Shown here: piece after piece, positions 52,624-61,317 of the stretch
How the letters are laid out: every line of letters begins with the position of its first letter
Position numbering within the stretch: position 1 is the stretch's first letter
NCBI RefSeq assembly: GCF_013410405.1
Contig: NZ_JACCFK010000001.1
Coordinates: 620,001 to 684,000, forward strand
Source of the DNA: Amycolatopsis endophytica
GTDB taxonomy: Bacteria > Actinomycetota > Actinomycetes > Mycobacteriales > Pseudonocardiaceae
DNA: 64,000 nt
Reading direction: 5' to 3'
Translations under genes and position numbers: made by a program
Notes under the pieces: model-generated
What the model was told of the DNA's origin: nothing
Database searches by the model: none
What the model saw: the letters and a program-made list of their open reading frames with translations, nothing else

Positions 52624-52628
52624 CCAGG

Positions 52629-55622
52629 TCAGCCGCCTGGCTGGGGCGGTGCGGACGTCGTCGTCTCGGATTTGGCGTTCTCGTAGGCCCTGGCGGCGGC
52701 GTCGAGTGCGGCGAGCGCGGCACCCTGGGCCTGGAAGTCGCCGTTCTGCTGGGCCTGCCGGAGCTGTTCGAGCGCCGACTGGATGCCGGCGACGGCCTGG
52801 TCGAGCACCGGGCTGCTGCCGGTGCCGCCCGTGGCCGGCGGTGTGGTGGTCGGCGTTGTCGGGGTGGTGGTGGGCGTGGTCGGCGGTGTGGTGGGGTTGG
52901 TCGGCGAGGTCGCCGCCTGTCCCGCCTGGTCGCCGAACACCTGTTTCAGGGCGTCGCCGAGTGTGGAGGCGAATCCGACCTTGGAGCCGTAGGACACCAG
53001 CACGCGGGCCAGCTGCGGGTAGCTGTTCTGGTTGCGTTGCTGGATGTAGACCGGTTCGACGTAGAGGAAGCTGCCGCCGACGGGCAGGGTGATCAGGTTG
53101 CCGAAGATCACCGTGACGCTCTGGTTGCTGAACAGCGTCCGTTCCTGCGCGAAGCGCGAATCGCTCTGGAACCTGTTCTGGACCTGCACGGGACCGTCGA
53201 CCTGACTGTTGCCCGCGGCTGTCGTGGGTAGTCGGAGGACCTTGATGGCGCCGTAGTCCTTCGGATCCGACGACACCGTCATCCAGGCCGCCAGGTACTG
53301 CCGTTGCAGCGCGGTGAGCGGACTGGTCAGCTGGAACGTCGTGCCGGTCTGTCCCGGCGCCTCGGCGAGGACGTAGTAGCCGGGCTGGTTGGCCAGCCCG
53401 GAGGCGTCCAGGTTGGTTCCGCCCTCCTGGGTCGGATCCTGGGGGACGTTCCAGAAGGTGTTGGTGGTGTAGAACTCCTGCGGGTCGGTGACGTGGTATC
53501 GCGTCAGGAGTTCCCGCTGGATCTTGAACAGGTCCTCCGGGTACCGGAAGTGCGCCTGCAGGTCGGGGCTGATCTCGCTGCTCGGCTTCACCAGGCCGGG
53601 GAAGACACCCTCCCACGCCTTGAGCACGGGGTCCTGGTTGTCGACCGAGTACAGGCTGACGGTGCCGTTGAACGCGTCGACGGTCGCCTTCACCGAGTTG
53701 CGAATGTAGTTGATGTTGTTGTTCGCCTGCCTGGCGACACCGGCGAGGGTGTCCTCCGTGGCCGCGCCCAGCTGGGTGCGCTGGGAGTACGGGAAGTTGT
53801 TCAGCGTGGTGTAGCCGTCGACGATCCAGACGATCTTGCCGTCCACGACCGCCGGGTACGGGTCGCCGTCCACGGTGAGCCACGGCGCGACCTTGCTGAC
53901 GCGCTGGCGCGGGTCGCGGTTGTACATGATCTTCGAGCCGTCGCTGATGGCGTCGGAGAAGAGGATGTTGCGTTCGCCGTACTTCGCGGCGAAGGCCAGG
54001 CGGTTGAACCAGTTGCCGAGGTTCACCCCGCCGGCGCCCTCGTAGCGGTAGTCGTTGCTGCTGGCGCTGTCGTACTCGCCGGGCGCCTTGCCTTCCTGGC
54101 CGCCGACGATCGCGTAGTCGTTGGTCAGCTCGCCGTAGTAGATCCGCGGCTCGTCGACCGCGATGCCCGCCGCGGTCGGGTTGGCCGGGTCGATGCCGGC
54201 GCCGGTGGGGTTCTGGGTGTCGCTGGTGACCGCGATCGGGTAGCCACCATCGCTGTTGGCGCTGCTCACGGCGCGGTCGATCGTGTTGGCCGGCGCCGCC
54301 ACGAACCCGTTGCCGTGGGTGTAGACGAGGTGCTTGTTGATCCAGTTCGTCTGGTTGCCGGTGAGGTTCGCGGTGTTGATCTCACGGGCCGCGACCACGT
54401 AGTCCTGGGTCTTGCCGCCGATGTCGTAGCGGTCGATGTCGAGCTTGGCGGGGAAGCCGTAGAAGTTCTCCCGGCCGACCCGCTGCGTGAACGTCGGGGC
54501 CAGCACGTTCGGGTCGAGCAAACGGATGTTGGGCACGGTCGAGGTGTCGGCGCTGATCTGCGCGGCGGTCGCCTGTCCCGTGCCCGTGTAGTCCTCGTAC
54601 TGGACGTCGTCGAGCCCGTACGCGGACTTGGTCGCCTCCATGTTGCGGCTGATGGAAAGCGCTTCCTTCTGGTTGGCGTTCGGCTTCACCGAGAACTGCT
54701 CGAGGATCGCCGGCCACGCCACCCCGACCAGCACACCGGACAGGATCAGCAGCACCAGCGCGATCGCGGGCAACTGGATGTTGCGCAGGAACGCGCCCGC
54801 GAAGAACGCGACCGCGCAGATCGCGGAGATGCACAGCAGGATCAGCTTCGCGGGCAGCACCGCGTTCAGGTCCGTGTACGTCGCGCCGTTGAACAGCGGG
54901 TTGCGGTCGGAGAAGAGCAGGTTGTACCGGTCGAAGTAGTACTCGACCGCCTTCAGCAGGACGAACAGGCCCGCGGTGACCGCGAGCTGGACGCGCGCCG
55001 ATCCGGCGAGCTGACCGCCACGGCCCGCGAGCCGGATGCCGCCGAAGAGGTACTGCGCGATCAGCGCGCCGATGAACGAGATCGTCACCGCGACGAACAG
55101 CCAGCCGAGCAGCCACTGGTAGAAGGGCAGCGTGAAGGCGTAGAAGCCGATGTCGTTGCCGAACTCGGGGTCGGTCTGGCCGAAGCTCGTGCCGTGCAGG
55201 AACAGCTGGATGCGCTGCCAGTCGCCCTCGCCGGTGGCGCCCGCGATGAGGCCGGTGACCACCGGGATGCCGATGCCGATCAGCCGGATCCGGCCGACCA
55301 CCGCCGAGCGGTAGCGCGCCAGCGGATCGTCGGCGCCGGAGACCGGGACGAACACCGGCCGCGTCCGGTAGGCGATCCACAGGCTCAGCGCGAGCGACCC
55401 GCCGACGAGCAGGCCGATCGCGAAGAACAACACGACACGGGTCAGCACCATCGTGTTGAAGACCTGGCGTGCGGCGACCTCGCCGAACCACAGCCAGTCG
55501 ACGTAGGTGTCCAGAAGCCGCGCCCCGAGCAGCAGAGCCAGCACGACCACCGCGGCGATGATCAGCAGTATCCGGCTGCGTTTGGACAGCTTCGGCAGGC
55601 TCACTGGGGGCCGACTGGCCAC
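52629..55622 (-). CDS. UPF0182 family integral membrane protein
   Basis: 997 aa from GTG 55622. The N-terminal third has seven membrane helices (RILLIIAAVVVLALLLGARLL near residue 18 onward, then segments up to about 310). The next ~550 residues form a large extracytoplasmic region, and the C-terminus holds a Pro/Thr-rich linker (PTTPPTTPTTTPTTP) and a short helical tail (GIQSALEQLRQAQQNGDF). Conserved in mycobacteria (Rv3193c-like) and other actinobacteria. Cell-envelope protein of unknown function. Confidence 0.95.
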   Translation of the reverse strand: MASRPPVSLPKLSKRSRILLIIAAVVVLALLLGARLLDTYVDWLWFGEVAARQVFNTMVLTRVVLFFAIGLLVGGSLALSLWIAYRTRPVFVPVSGADDPLARYRSAVVGRIRLIGIGIPVVTGLIAGATGEGDWQRIQLFLHGTSFGQTDPEFGNDIGFYAFTLPFYQWLLGWLFVAVTISFIGALIAQYLFGGIRLAGRGGQLAGSARVQLAVTAGLFVLLKAVEYYFDRYNLLFSDRNPLFNGATYTDLNAVLPAKLILLCISAICAVAFFAGAFLRNIQLPAIALVLLILSGVLVGVAWPAILEQFSVKPNANQKEALSISRNMEATKSAYGLDDVQYEDYTGTGQATAAQISADTSTVPNIRLLDPNVLAPTFTQRVGRENFYGFPAKLDIDRYDIGGKTQDYVVAAREINTANLTGNQTNWINKHLVYTHGNGFVAAPANTIDRAVSSANSDGGYPIAVTSDTQNPTGAGIDPANPTAAGIAVDEPRIYYGELTNDYAIVGGQEGKAPGEYDSASSNDYRYEGAGGVNLGNWFNRLAFAAKYGERNILFSDAISDGSKIMYNRDPRQRVSKVAPWLTVDGDPYPAVVDGKIVWIVDGYTTLNNFPYSQRTQLGAATEDTLAGVARQANNNINYIRNSVKATVDAFNGTVSLYSVDNQDPVLKAWEGVFPGLVKPSSEISPDLQAHFRYPEDLFKIQRELLTRYHVTDPQEFYTTNTFWNVPQDPTQEGGTNLDASGLANQPGYYVLAEAPGQTGTTFQLTSPLTALQRQYLAAWMTVSSDPKDYGAIKVLRLPTTAAGNSQVDGPVQVQNRFQSDSRFAQERTLFSNQSVTVIFGNLITLPVGGSFLYVEPVYIQQRNQNSYPQLARVLVSYGSKVGFASTLGDALKQVFGDQAGQAATSPTNPTTPPTTPTTTPTTPTTTPPATGGTGSSPVLDQAVAGIQSALEQLRQAQQNGDFQAQGAALAALDAAARAYENAKSETTTSAPPQPGG

Positions 55623-55768
55623 TGCGCACGCTCCTGTTGTCGTGGTCCGCTGGCGAGGGGGCGGTCATGCACGCCACCCCCTGAACCCCTAACTCTAGGA
55701 GGGCCGCTCCGGGTTCCCCGACCGGCCCGAATCGGACATGCCCGGCGGGCACCTGACACGATGAGGAG

Positions 55769-56323
55769 ATGGCATCGGAAGTCAACCCCGCCGCTGGTCC
55801 GGCGATCGCCGCGCTCGCCCGCGAGGTCGAGGAGTTCGTGGCCGCCGCCGGGTGGGACCAGCAGCCCCAGCTGTTCGCGCTGGTCCCGACCGAGGCGCTG
55901 CTGCGCGAGCAGCCCGAGCTGGCCGGGCAGCTCGATCCGTCGAGCGCGCTGACGCCGGTGGCGCAGGAGCCGCTGCCGGAGAGCGATCTGGCGGAGGCGC
56001 TGGGGCGGATCGCCTGGCCGGACGCGGTCATCGGCTGCGCGCTGGCCCAGGAGATCATCATCCTGCCGCCGAGCGCGGAGTCCGAGCTGCCCGAGTCCGA
56101 GGCCGGCGACGTGGCGCGGCTGCGCCAGGCGGCCGCGGACCACCCCGATCGCACGGAGGCCCGGCTGGTCGCCGCCGTGCTGCGGGACGGCCCCGCCGCG
56201 TGCGTCATGCGGCTGCGCGGCTACACCCAGACCGAGGACGCCGAGCCCGCCGACGAGATCGTCGAGCACCCGGACCTGGCGCCGAACCTGGTCGAGGCCC
56301 TGCGCGCCACCCTGACCCCGTAA
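55769..56323 (+). CDS. PPA1309 family protein
   Basis: 184 aa. Conserved actinobacterial protein of unknown function: AIAALAREVEEFVAAAGWDQQPQLFALVPTEALL at the start, ALGRIAWPDAVIGCALAQEIIILPPSAE, and ARLVAAVLRDGPAACVMRLRG. No catalytic motif or membrane segment. Divergent from UPF0182 and convergent with the PDZ protease gene, as in related genomes. Confidence 0.9.
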   Translation: MASEVNPAAGPAIAALAREVEEFVAAAGWDQQPQLFALVPTEALLREQPELAGQLDPSSALTPVAQEPLPESDLAEALGRIAWPDAVIGCALAQEIIILPPSAESELPESEAGDVARLRQAAADHPDRTEARLVAAVLRDGPAACVMRLRGYTQTEDAEPADEIVEHPDLAPNLVEALRATLTP

Positions 56324-56387
56324 CCCGCGAGTCCCCCGCTCCCGTCGGCGAGTCCCACCCTCCCGCGCCCGAGTTCCGCGCTCGGCG

Positions 56388-57533
56388 TCAGCAGGACGGG
56401 GTCGGCTGCCCGGCCTTGAGCGCGTCCAGCGCGGACAGGGCGCTGTTCAGGTCGGTCACCTTGACCAGCTGGAGCCCGTCCGGGGCCGCGGCCGACGCCT
56501 CGGCGCAGTTCGCCTCCGGCGTGAGGAACACGGTGGCGCCGGCCTCGCGGGCGGCGACGACCTTGAACGAGATGCCGCCGATCGGGCCGACCACGCCCTT
56601 CTCGGTGATCTCCCCGGTGCCCGCGACGTGCTCGCCGGCCACCATCTCGCCAGGAGTGAGCCGGTCGACGATCGCCAGCGCGAACATCAGCCCCGCGGAG
56701 GGGCCGCCGACGTCCTGCAGGGAGATCTTCACCTCGAAGGGCACGTCCGCGCGGTCGATCGGCTGCAGGCCCATGAACCCGTTCTTCTTGTCCGGGTCCG
56801 GGTTGGCGGCGAGGGTGATCTGCTCGGTGCGGGCCGGGTCGGTGCCGTGCTGGAAGGTGATCGGCACGGTCTGGCCGGGGGTCGTGTCGGCGACCGCGGC
56901 GGTGACGTCGTCCTCGTTGGTGATCGTGCGGCCGTTGACGTTGAGCAGCCGGTCGCCCGCGGCGAGAACCTTGCTGGCCGGCGTGTCCTCGACGATCGTC
57001 TGGGCGAGCACCTTGATCGGGAAGCCGAGGTGACGCAGCGCGGCGACCTCGGCGTTGCTCTGCGAGTCCTGGAACTGCTGGACGTTCTCCTGCTGGACCT
57101 GCTCGTCGCTCTCACCGGGACGGAAGTACTCCTCGCGGGGCGCGAGCGCGTAGCGGCCGCTGACCCACAGCCCGAGCGCGCCGAAAAGGCTGATCTCGTC
57201 GTTGAGGGAGACCGTGGTCATCCGCAGCTCGCCCGCGGTCGGGTAGGTCTGCTGGCCGTCGATCTCGACCACCTGGGCGCCGTCGACCTGGCCCAGGGTG
57301 TCGTAGGTGGGACCGGGCCCGATCGCGACGTAGGGCACCCGGACGAACGCGCCGATGAGCCCGAAGACCACGATGAGGACACCGCTGACCACCACGGTCC
57401 AGCCGCGCCGGCTCATGCGGACGCGCGGAGGCTGCCGTGTCGCGCGGTGACCGTTGCGGTCCTGGTCGGCGCCATCGGGCTTGGTGCCCGTCGCGGCGCC
57501 GGGAGCAGTGCTTTCGTCGCGGGACTCGCTCAC
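56388..57533 (-). CDS. YlbL-like PDZ / Lon-type (S16) membrane protease
   Basis: 381 aa from GTG 57533 (the frame extends to 57566). One membrane helix near residues 42-64, a PDZ domain in the middle (FPIKVLAQTIVEDTPASKVLAAGDRLLNVNG), and a C-terminal Lon-like S16 domain with catalytic Ser in VGGPSAGLMFAL and Lys in SFKVVAAREAGA. Outside-facing Lon relatives, known from Bacillus YlbL/SdrC-like and Rv3194c, process stress or cell-cycle substrates. No ATPase domain. Confidence 0.93.
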   Translation of the reverse strand: MSESRDESTAPGAATGTKPDGADQDRNGHRATRQPPRVRMSRRGWTVVVSGVLIVVFGLIGAFVRVPYVAIGPGPTYDTLGQVDGAQVVEIDGQQTYPTAGELRMTTVSLNDEISLFGALGLWVSGRYALAPREEYFRPGESDEQVQQENVQQFQDSQSNAEVAALRHLGFPIKVLAQTIVEDTPASKVLAAGDRLLNVNGRTITNEDDVTAAVADTTPGQTVPITFQHGTDPARTEQITLAANPDPDKKNGFMGLQPIDRADVPFEVKISLQDVGGPSAGLMFALAIVDRLTPGEMVAGEHVAGTGEITEKGVVGPIGGISFKVVAAREAGATVFLTPEANCAEASAAAPDGLQLVKVTDLNSALSALDALKAGQPTPSC

Positions 57534-57649
57534 GGCCCACAGCGTACGGTGACCGGCCCGTGCCACCGATCACCAGGCCATGATCGCGTCGAGCGAAATC
57601 GGACACCTCTGGCGCGGTCACGGCAGCCCGGTCCGCGTACGGTGGTGAT

Positions 57650-58996
57650 ATGAGCAATCCCCCGTTCGGCTTCGGGCCCCCGGATCCCGACAAATCCGGC
57701 GACAACGGGCCGTCGGAAGGCGGCCAGCCGTCCGGTGCCGAGGCGTTCAACCAGCTGGGCCAGATGCTCAGCCAGCTCGGGCAGATGATGAGCCAGGCGG
57801 GCAGCTCGTCCGGGCCGGTGAACTACGACCTCGCCAAGCAGATCGCGCTGCAGAAGCTGGGCAGTGGTGGCGGCGGGCAGATCGGGTTCGCCGCGAGTGG
57901 CGACTCGGACAGCGCCGTGCGCGACGCCGGCCACCTCGCCGAGCTGTGGCTCGACGCGGCGACGATCCTGCCCGCCGGCGCGAGCGTCACGACGGCGTGG
58001 TCTCCGCGCGACTGGGTGCAGAAGACGCTGCCGACCTGGCAGCGGCTGTGTGATCCGGTGGCCCACCAGGTGTCCGGCGCGTGGGTCGAGGCGCTCCCGG
58101 CGGAGGCGAAGCAGGCGGCCGGGCCGCTGTTGTCGATGGTCGGCCAGATGGGCGGCATGGCCTTCGGCTCCCAGCTGGGCAACGCGCTGGCGCAGCTGGC
58201 GGCCGAGGTGCTGACCTCGACGGAGGTCGGTTTGCCGCTGGGCCCGGAGGGCACGTCGGCGCTGCTGCCCGCGAACGTCGAGAAGTTCACCGAGGGCTTG
58301 GAGCTGCCCAGCAGCGAGGTCCTGGTGTTCCTGGCCGCGCGGGAGGCCGCGCACCAGCGGTTGTTCTCGCACGTGCCGTGGCTGCGGCAGCGGCTGCTGG
58401 CGACGGTCGAGGAGTTCGCGCACGGCATCAAGGTCGACACGTCGGCGCTGGAGCAACTGGCGGGCCAGGTGGACCCGTCCAACCCGGCGAGCATCGAAGA
58501 GGCGCTGTCGTCGGGCCTGCTCGAGCCCCAGACGACGCCCGAACAGCAGGCGGCGCTCAACCGTCTGGAGACGTTGCTCGCCCTGGTGGAGGGCTGGGTG
58601 GACGTGGTGGTCGCCGAGGCGGTCGGCGACAGGCTCCCCGGCGCCGACGCCCTGCGCGAAACGCTCCGCCGCCGCCGCGCGACGGGCGGCCCGGCCGAAC
58701 AGACGTTCGCCACGCTGGTCGGGCTGGAACTGCGCCCCCGCCGGATGCGCGCGGCGTCCGCCCTGTGGAAACTCGTGGGCGACCAGCACGGTGTCGACAA
58801 AAGGGACGGCCTGTGGTCCCATCCGGACCTGATGCCCTCCGCCGCGGACCTCGACGACCCGATGGAGTTCTCCGACCGCCTCGGCAAGCCCGGGGAGCTG
58901 GACGGCCTGGACCCGCTCGCCGAGCTGGAACGCACGGACGCCGAGGCCAAGGCCGACCGCGAGGACAAGCCCGAGGACGGCGACGCGAAGGAGTAG
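57650..58996 (+). CDS. Zincin-like metalloprotease family protein (DUF2342)
   Basis: 448 aa. N-terminal Gln/Gly-rich lead (NQLGQMLSQLGQMMSQAG), conserved domain with AWVEALPAEAKQ, and the zinc-site-like REAAHQRLFSHVPWL near residue 235, which lacks the full HExxH of standard zincins. Ends with an acidic tail (ERTDAEAKADREDKPEDGD). Divergent from ylbL-like and in the same position as Rv3195 in mycobacteria. Confidence 0.92.
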   Translation: MSNPPFGFGPPDPDKSGDNGPSEGGQPSGAEAFNQLGQMLSQLGQMMSQAGSSSGPVNYDLAKQIALQKLGSGGGGQIGFAASGDSDSAVRDAGHLAELWLDAATILPAGASVTTAWSPRDWVQKTLPTWQRLCDPVAHQVSGAWVEALPAEAKQAAGPLLSMVGQMGGMAFGSQLGNALAQLAAEVLTSTEVGLPLGPEGTSALLPANVEKFTEGLELPSSEVLVFLAAREAAHQRLFSHVPWLRQRLLATVEEFAHGIKVDTSALEQLAGQVDPSNPASIEEALSSGLLEPQTTPEQQAALNRLETLLALVEGWVDVVVAEAVGDRLPGADALRETLRRRRATGGPAEQTFATLVGLELRPRRMRAASALWKLVGDQHGVDKRDGLWSHPDLMPSAADLDDPMEFSDRLGKPGELDGLDPLAELERTDAEAKADREDKPEDGDAKE

Positions 58997-59468
58997 GCGA
59001 CTCCTGGTCGATGCCGCACCTGGACCGGCGCCCGTGCGGGGTGCATGTTCAGGTGTCGGTGGGTGTCGGTAGGCGTTCGGCCCCGGTCGGGGTTCCGGCA
59101 GGCGGTTAACGCCAACAGGGTCTTCGGCGACAGCCGGATGCGGCGGCCGCTCGGCACCGCGCCACACAACCGACGCTTGCCGGCTCCGGCAAGCGTCCGG
59201 CGCCGGTCGGTCCAGCAGGCGCCCGGCTGGCGCCGGACCGGGTTCCGGCAGGGGCCCGGACCGGCCCGTACCCGATGTCGGTCGAGTTCTGACAAGGCGC
59301 CCGGATCCGGGCCCGTCCCCTTCCCCGACCCGATCCAGCACGTCCGCCCACCCAAAGGCGGGTGCCGCGTCGAGGCCGGCGCATCGGGTCTCGCGCCGCT
59401 GCCGACCCGGCCCGGACGCAACCGGGGACCACACCCAACGGGCACGGCCCCCGGCTCGACCGGACTGC
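58997..59468. other. 472-bp convergent intergenic region with hairpins
   Basis: No gene seen. It contains a perfect 11-bp hairpin ACGCTTGCCGG-CT-CCGGCAAGCGT (59,173-59,196) and repeated GTTCCGGCAGG words (for example near 59,091 and 59,244). It may serve as a bidirectional terminator for the flanking convergent genes. Confidence 0.55.
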
Positions 59469-60062
59469 TCAATCTTCGTCCAGCTCGCTGATCCCCCATC
59501 CGGCAGCCGCGGACAGGCCCTCGAGGTAACCGATGGCCCGCTCGGTCTTCGGATACCGCCGGACCAGCTCCCAGAACTCCGCGTTGTGCGCTGCGACCCG
59601 CAAGTGTGCCAGCTCGTGCACCAGCACGTAGTCCAACACCCATGCGGGCACGTTCTGCAACCGGTCACTCACCCGGATCGTCCGGTCGACCGGCGTGCAG
59701 GACGCCCACCTGGTCCGCATCGGCGGGACCCAGCGGACACTCGCCGGCAGCGCCTGCCCGTCCAGATACCGCGCGGACAGTTGCGCGCAGCGCGCGAGCA
59801 GCGCAGCATCCGATTCGCGCGCCGGAGACGCCCGTTTGGTCTCCGTGCGCTGGAGCTTGCGCTCCATTTCTGCCACCCAGTGTTTCTCCTCGGCTCGGCT
59901 CATGCTCGCCGGGATGAGCACCACGAGGGTGTCGCCGTCCCGGTACGCGCTGACCGTCCGCCTTCGTCGTGCACTACGCCGTACTTCGACCTTGAGCTGC
60001 GGGTTCGATGACTGCCCGGTGTTGTCCCGGTTCCTCAGAGAGGGCACCCGTGCGTTCGCCAC
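59469..60062 (-). CDS. YgjP-like (M48-type) metal-dependent peptidase
   Basis: 197 aa. Zinc motif HELAHLRVAAHNAEFW (HExxH plus downstream His/Glu) preceded by the YgjP-type region VRWVPPMRTRWASCTPVDRTIRVSDRLQNVP. Basic N-terminus. Divergent from the ThiF-like gene with a DnaA-box-like pair between them. Function unproven. Confidence 0.92.
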   Translation of the reverse strand: MANARVPSLRNRDNTGQSSNPQLKVEVRRSARRRRTVSAYRDGDTLVVLIPASMSRAEEKHWVAEMERKLQRTETKRASPARESDAALLARCAQLSARYLDGQALPASVRWVPPMRTRWASCTPVDRTIRVSDRLQNVPAWVLDYVLVHELAHLRVAAHNAEFWELVRRYPKTERAIGYLEGLSAAAGWGISELDED

Positions 60063-60122
60063 CCGTCCACGGTAAGGCCAGGCACCGACAAGTCGGGAGA
60101 GTCGGCTTCGAGATCGCCCGAG

Positions 60123-60152
60123 TTGTCCACATGTCCACGCACCTGTGGATAA
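60123..60152. promoter_or_regulatory. Pair of DnaA-box-like 9-mers
   Basis: TTGTCCACA (60,123-60,131) and TGTGGATAA (60,144-60,152, i.e. TTATCCACA on the minus strand) lie in opposite orientation 12 bp apart, upstream of the ThiF-like gene. Both match DnaA-box consensus forms. Confidence 0.5.
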
Positions 60153-60204
60153 CTCGGGGTTGCGGTTAGCGGATTCTTAGCCACCTTCCGTCACTCTGTG
60201 CGCC

Positions 60205-61317
60205 ATGACGAACACAGCGATCACACCGCGCCCGGTCTTCCTGCCCGAACGGCCCTGGCTCCGGCCAGGGCTCGAGATCTTCGACCGCGGTCCGGGCGAG
60301 ATCCAGATCGGGGTCGACCCACGCCACGCGATGATGGCCCGGGACTTGCCGCCGGACGTGGTCCGGGTCCTGCATCGCCTGGACGGGAGCCTGCGCCTGG
60401 AGAGCCTGTTCGCTCTCGCCGAGAGCGAACACGTCGAGCTCCTCCGCGATCTGCTCACCCAGTTGACCCACCTCGGTCTGGTGGAAGAGGCGTGGGCGCC
60501 TGCCGCGTACAACCGCATCGCCAACGAAGCCGGTCTCTGGTCGCTGTCGGCGAGGCAGAGCCACGGCGAAACCGTCGCGCGTCGCCGCCACAGCGCGATC
60601 GTGCTGTACGGGTCGGGGCGGGTGACGGTGGCCATGGCGGTGCAGCTCGCCGCGGCCGGTGTGGGACACGTCCGCGTCGAGGCCGCGGGCAAGGTCGCCG
60701 ACCACGACACCGGTAGCGGCTACACGGACACGGACATCGGCCGGTCGCGGACCGCCGCCGCGGCCGACGCCATCCGACGGGCGAATTCGGCGACGGTGAC
60801 GCGCAGGCTGCGCGACGGGCGGAACCCGGAGCTCGCCGTCCTCGCGGACGCGGTCGTTCCGGCCCCTGAGCTGGTTCGGCAGCTGATGCAGGAGAAGATT
60901 CCGCACCTGGCCGTCCGCGTCCGGGAGGGCATCGGCATCGTGGGCCCGCTCGTCTATCCGGGCCGGAGCAGCTGCCTGGGCTGCGCCGACCTGATCCGGC
61001 GCTCGATGGACGAGCGCTGGCCGACGGTGGCCGGCCAGCTGGCCGGGCGCAGCCAGCCTGCCGACCTGGTGAGCGTGCAGGCCACCGCGGCCCTGGCGAC
61101 CGGGCAGGTGCTTCGGGCGCTGGGTCGCGCCGACGGGATCCCGCCGGGCTGGAACACGACGCTCGAAATCGATCCGTACGAATGCACGATCTACCACCGT
61201 CCGTGGCCGCCGCACCCGTCCTGTTCCTGCGGCGCCCGCCCGGAGCCGCTGGTCAGGGGCGTGGCTCCGCGGACGGCTGCGGAAGGCGCGGTCGGCAAGG
61301 CACAATCGCAGGAGTGA
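60205..61317 (+). CDS. ThiF/TOMM-leader-binding-like protein
   Basis: 370 aa. Winged N-terminal region (DPRHAMMARDLPPDVVRVLHRLDGSLRLESLF) followed by a ThiF/E1-like Rossmann fold (IVLYGSGRVTVAMAVQLAAAGVGHVRV) and cysteine pairs CLGCADL and CSCGARPE typical of metal-binding E1-like folds. Homologous to Rv3196-type proteins in the same neighbourhood. Adenylating activity is uncertain because the fold is partial. Overlaps the AarF start (GTGA). Confidence 0.9.
   Translation: MTNTAITPRPVFLPERPWLRPGLEIFDRGPGEIQIGVDPRHAMMARDLPPDVVRVLHRLDGSLRLESLFALAESEHVELLRDLLTQLTHLGLVEEAWAPAAYNRIANEAGLWSLSARQSHGETVARRRHSAIVLYGSGRVTVAMAVQLAAAGVGHVRVEAAGKVADHDTGSGYTDTDIGRSRTAAAADAIRRANSATVTRRLRDGRNPELAVLADAVVPAPELVRQLMQEKIPHLAVRVREGIGIVGPLVYPGRSSCLGCADLIRRSMDERWPTVAGQLAGRSQPADLVSVQATAALATGQVLRALGRADGIPPGWNTTLEIDPYECTIYHRPWPPHPSCSCGARPEPLVRGVAPRTAAEGAVGKAQSQE

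Noticed and set aside
53304..55952. An 882-codon plus-strand frame opposite UPF0182
   Set aside because: Shadow of the UPF0182 gene; no signal, domain or ribosome site.
58997..59491. A possible 149-codon gene in the convergent gap
   Set aside because: Repeated GC-rich words and hairpins, no ribosome site, and it runs into the opposing peptidase gene.
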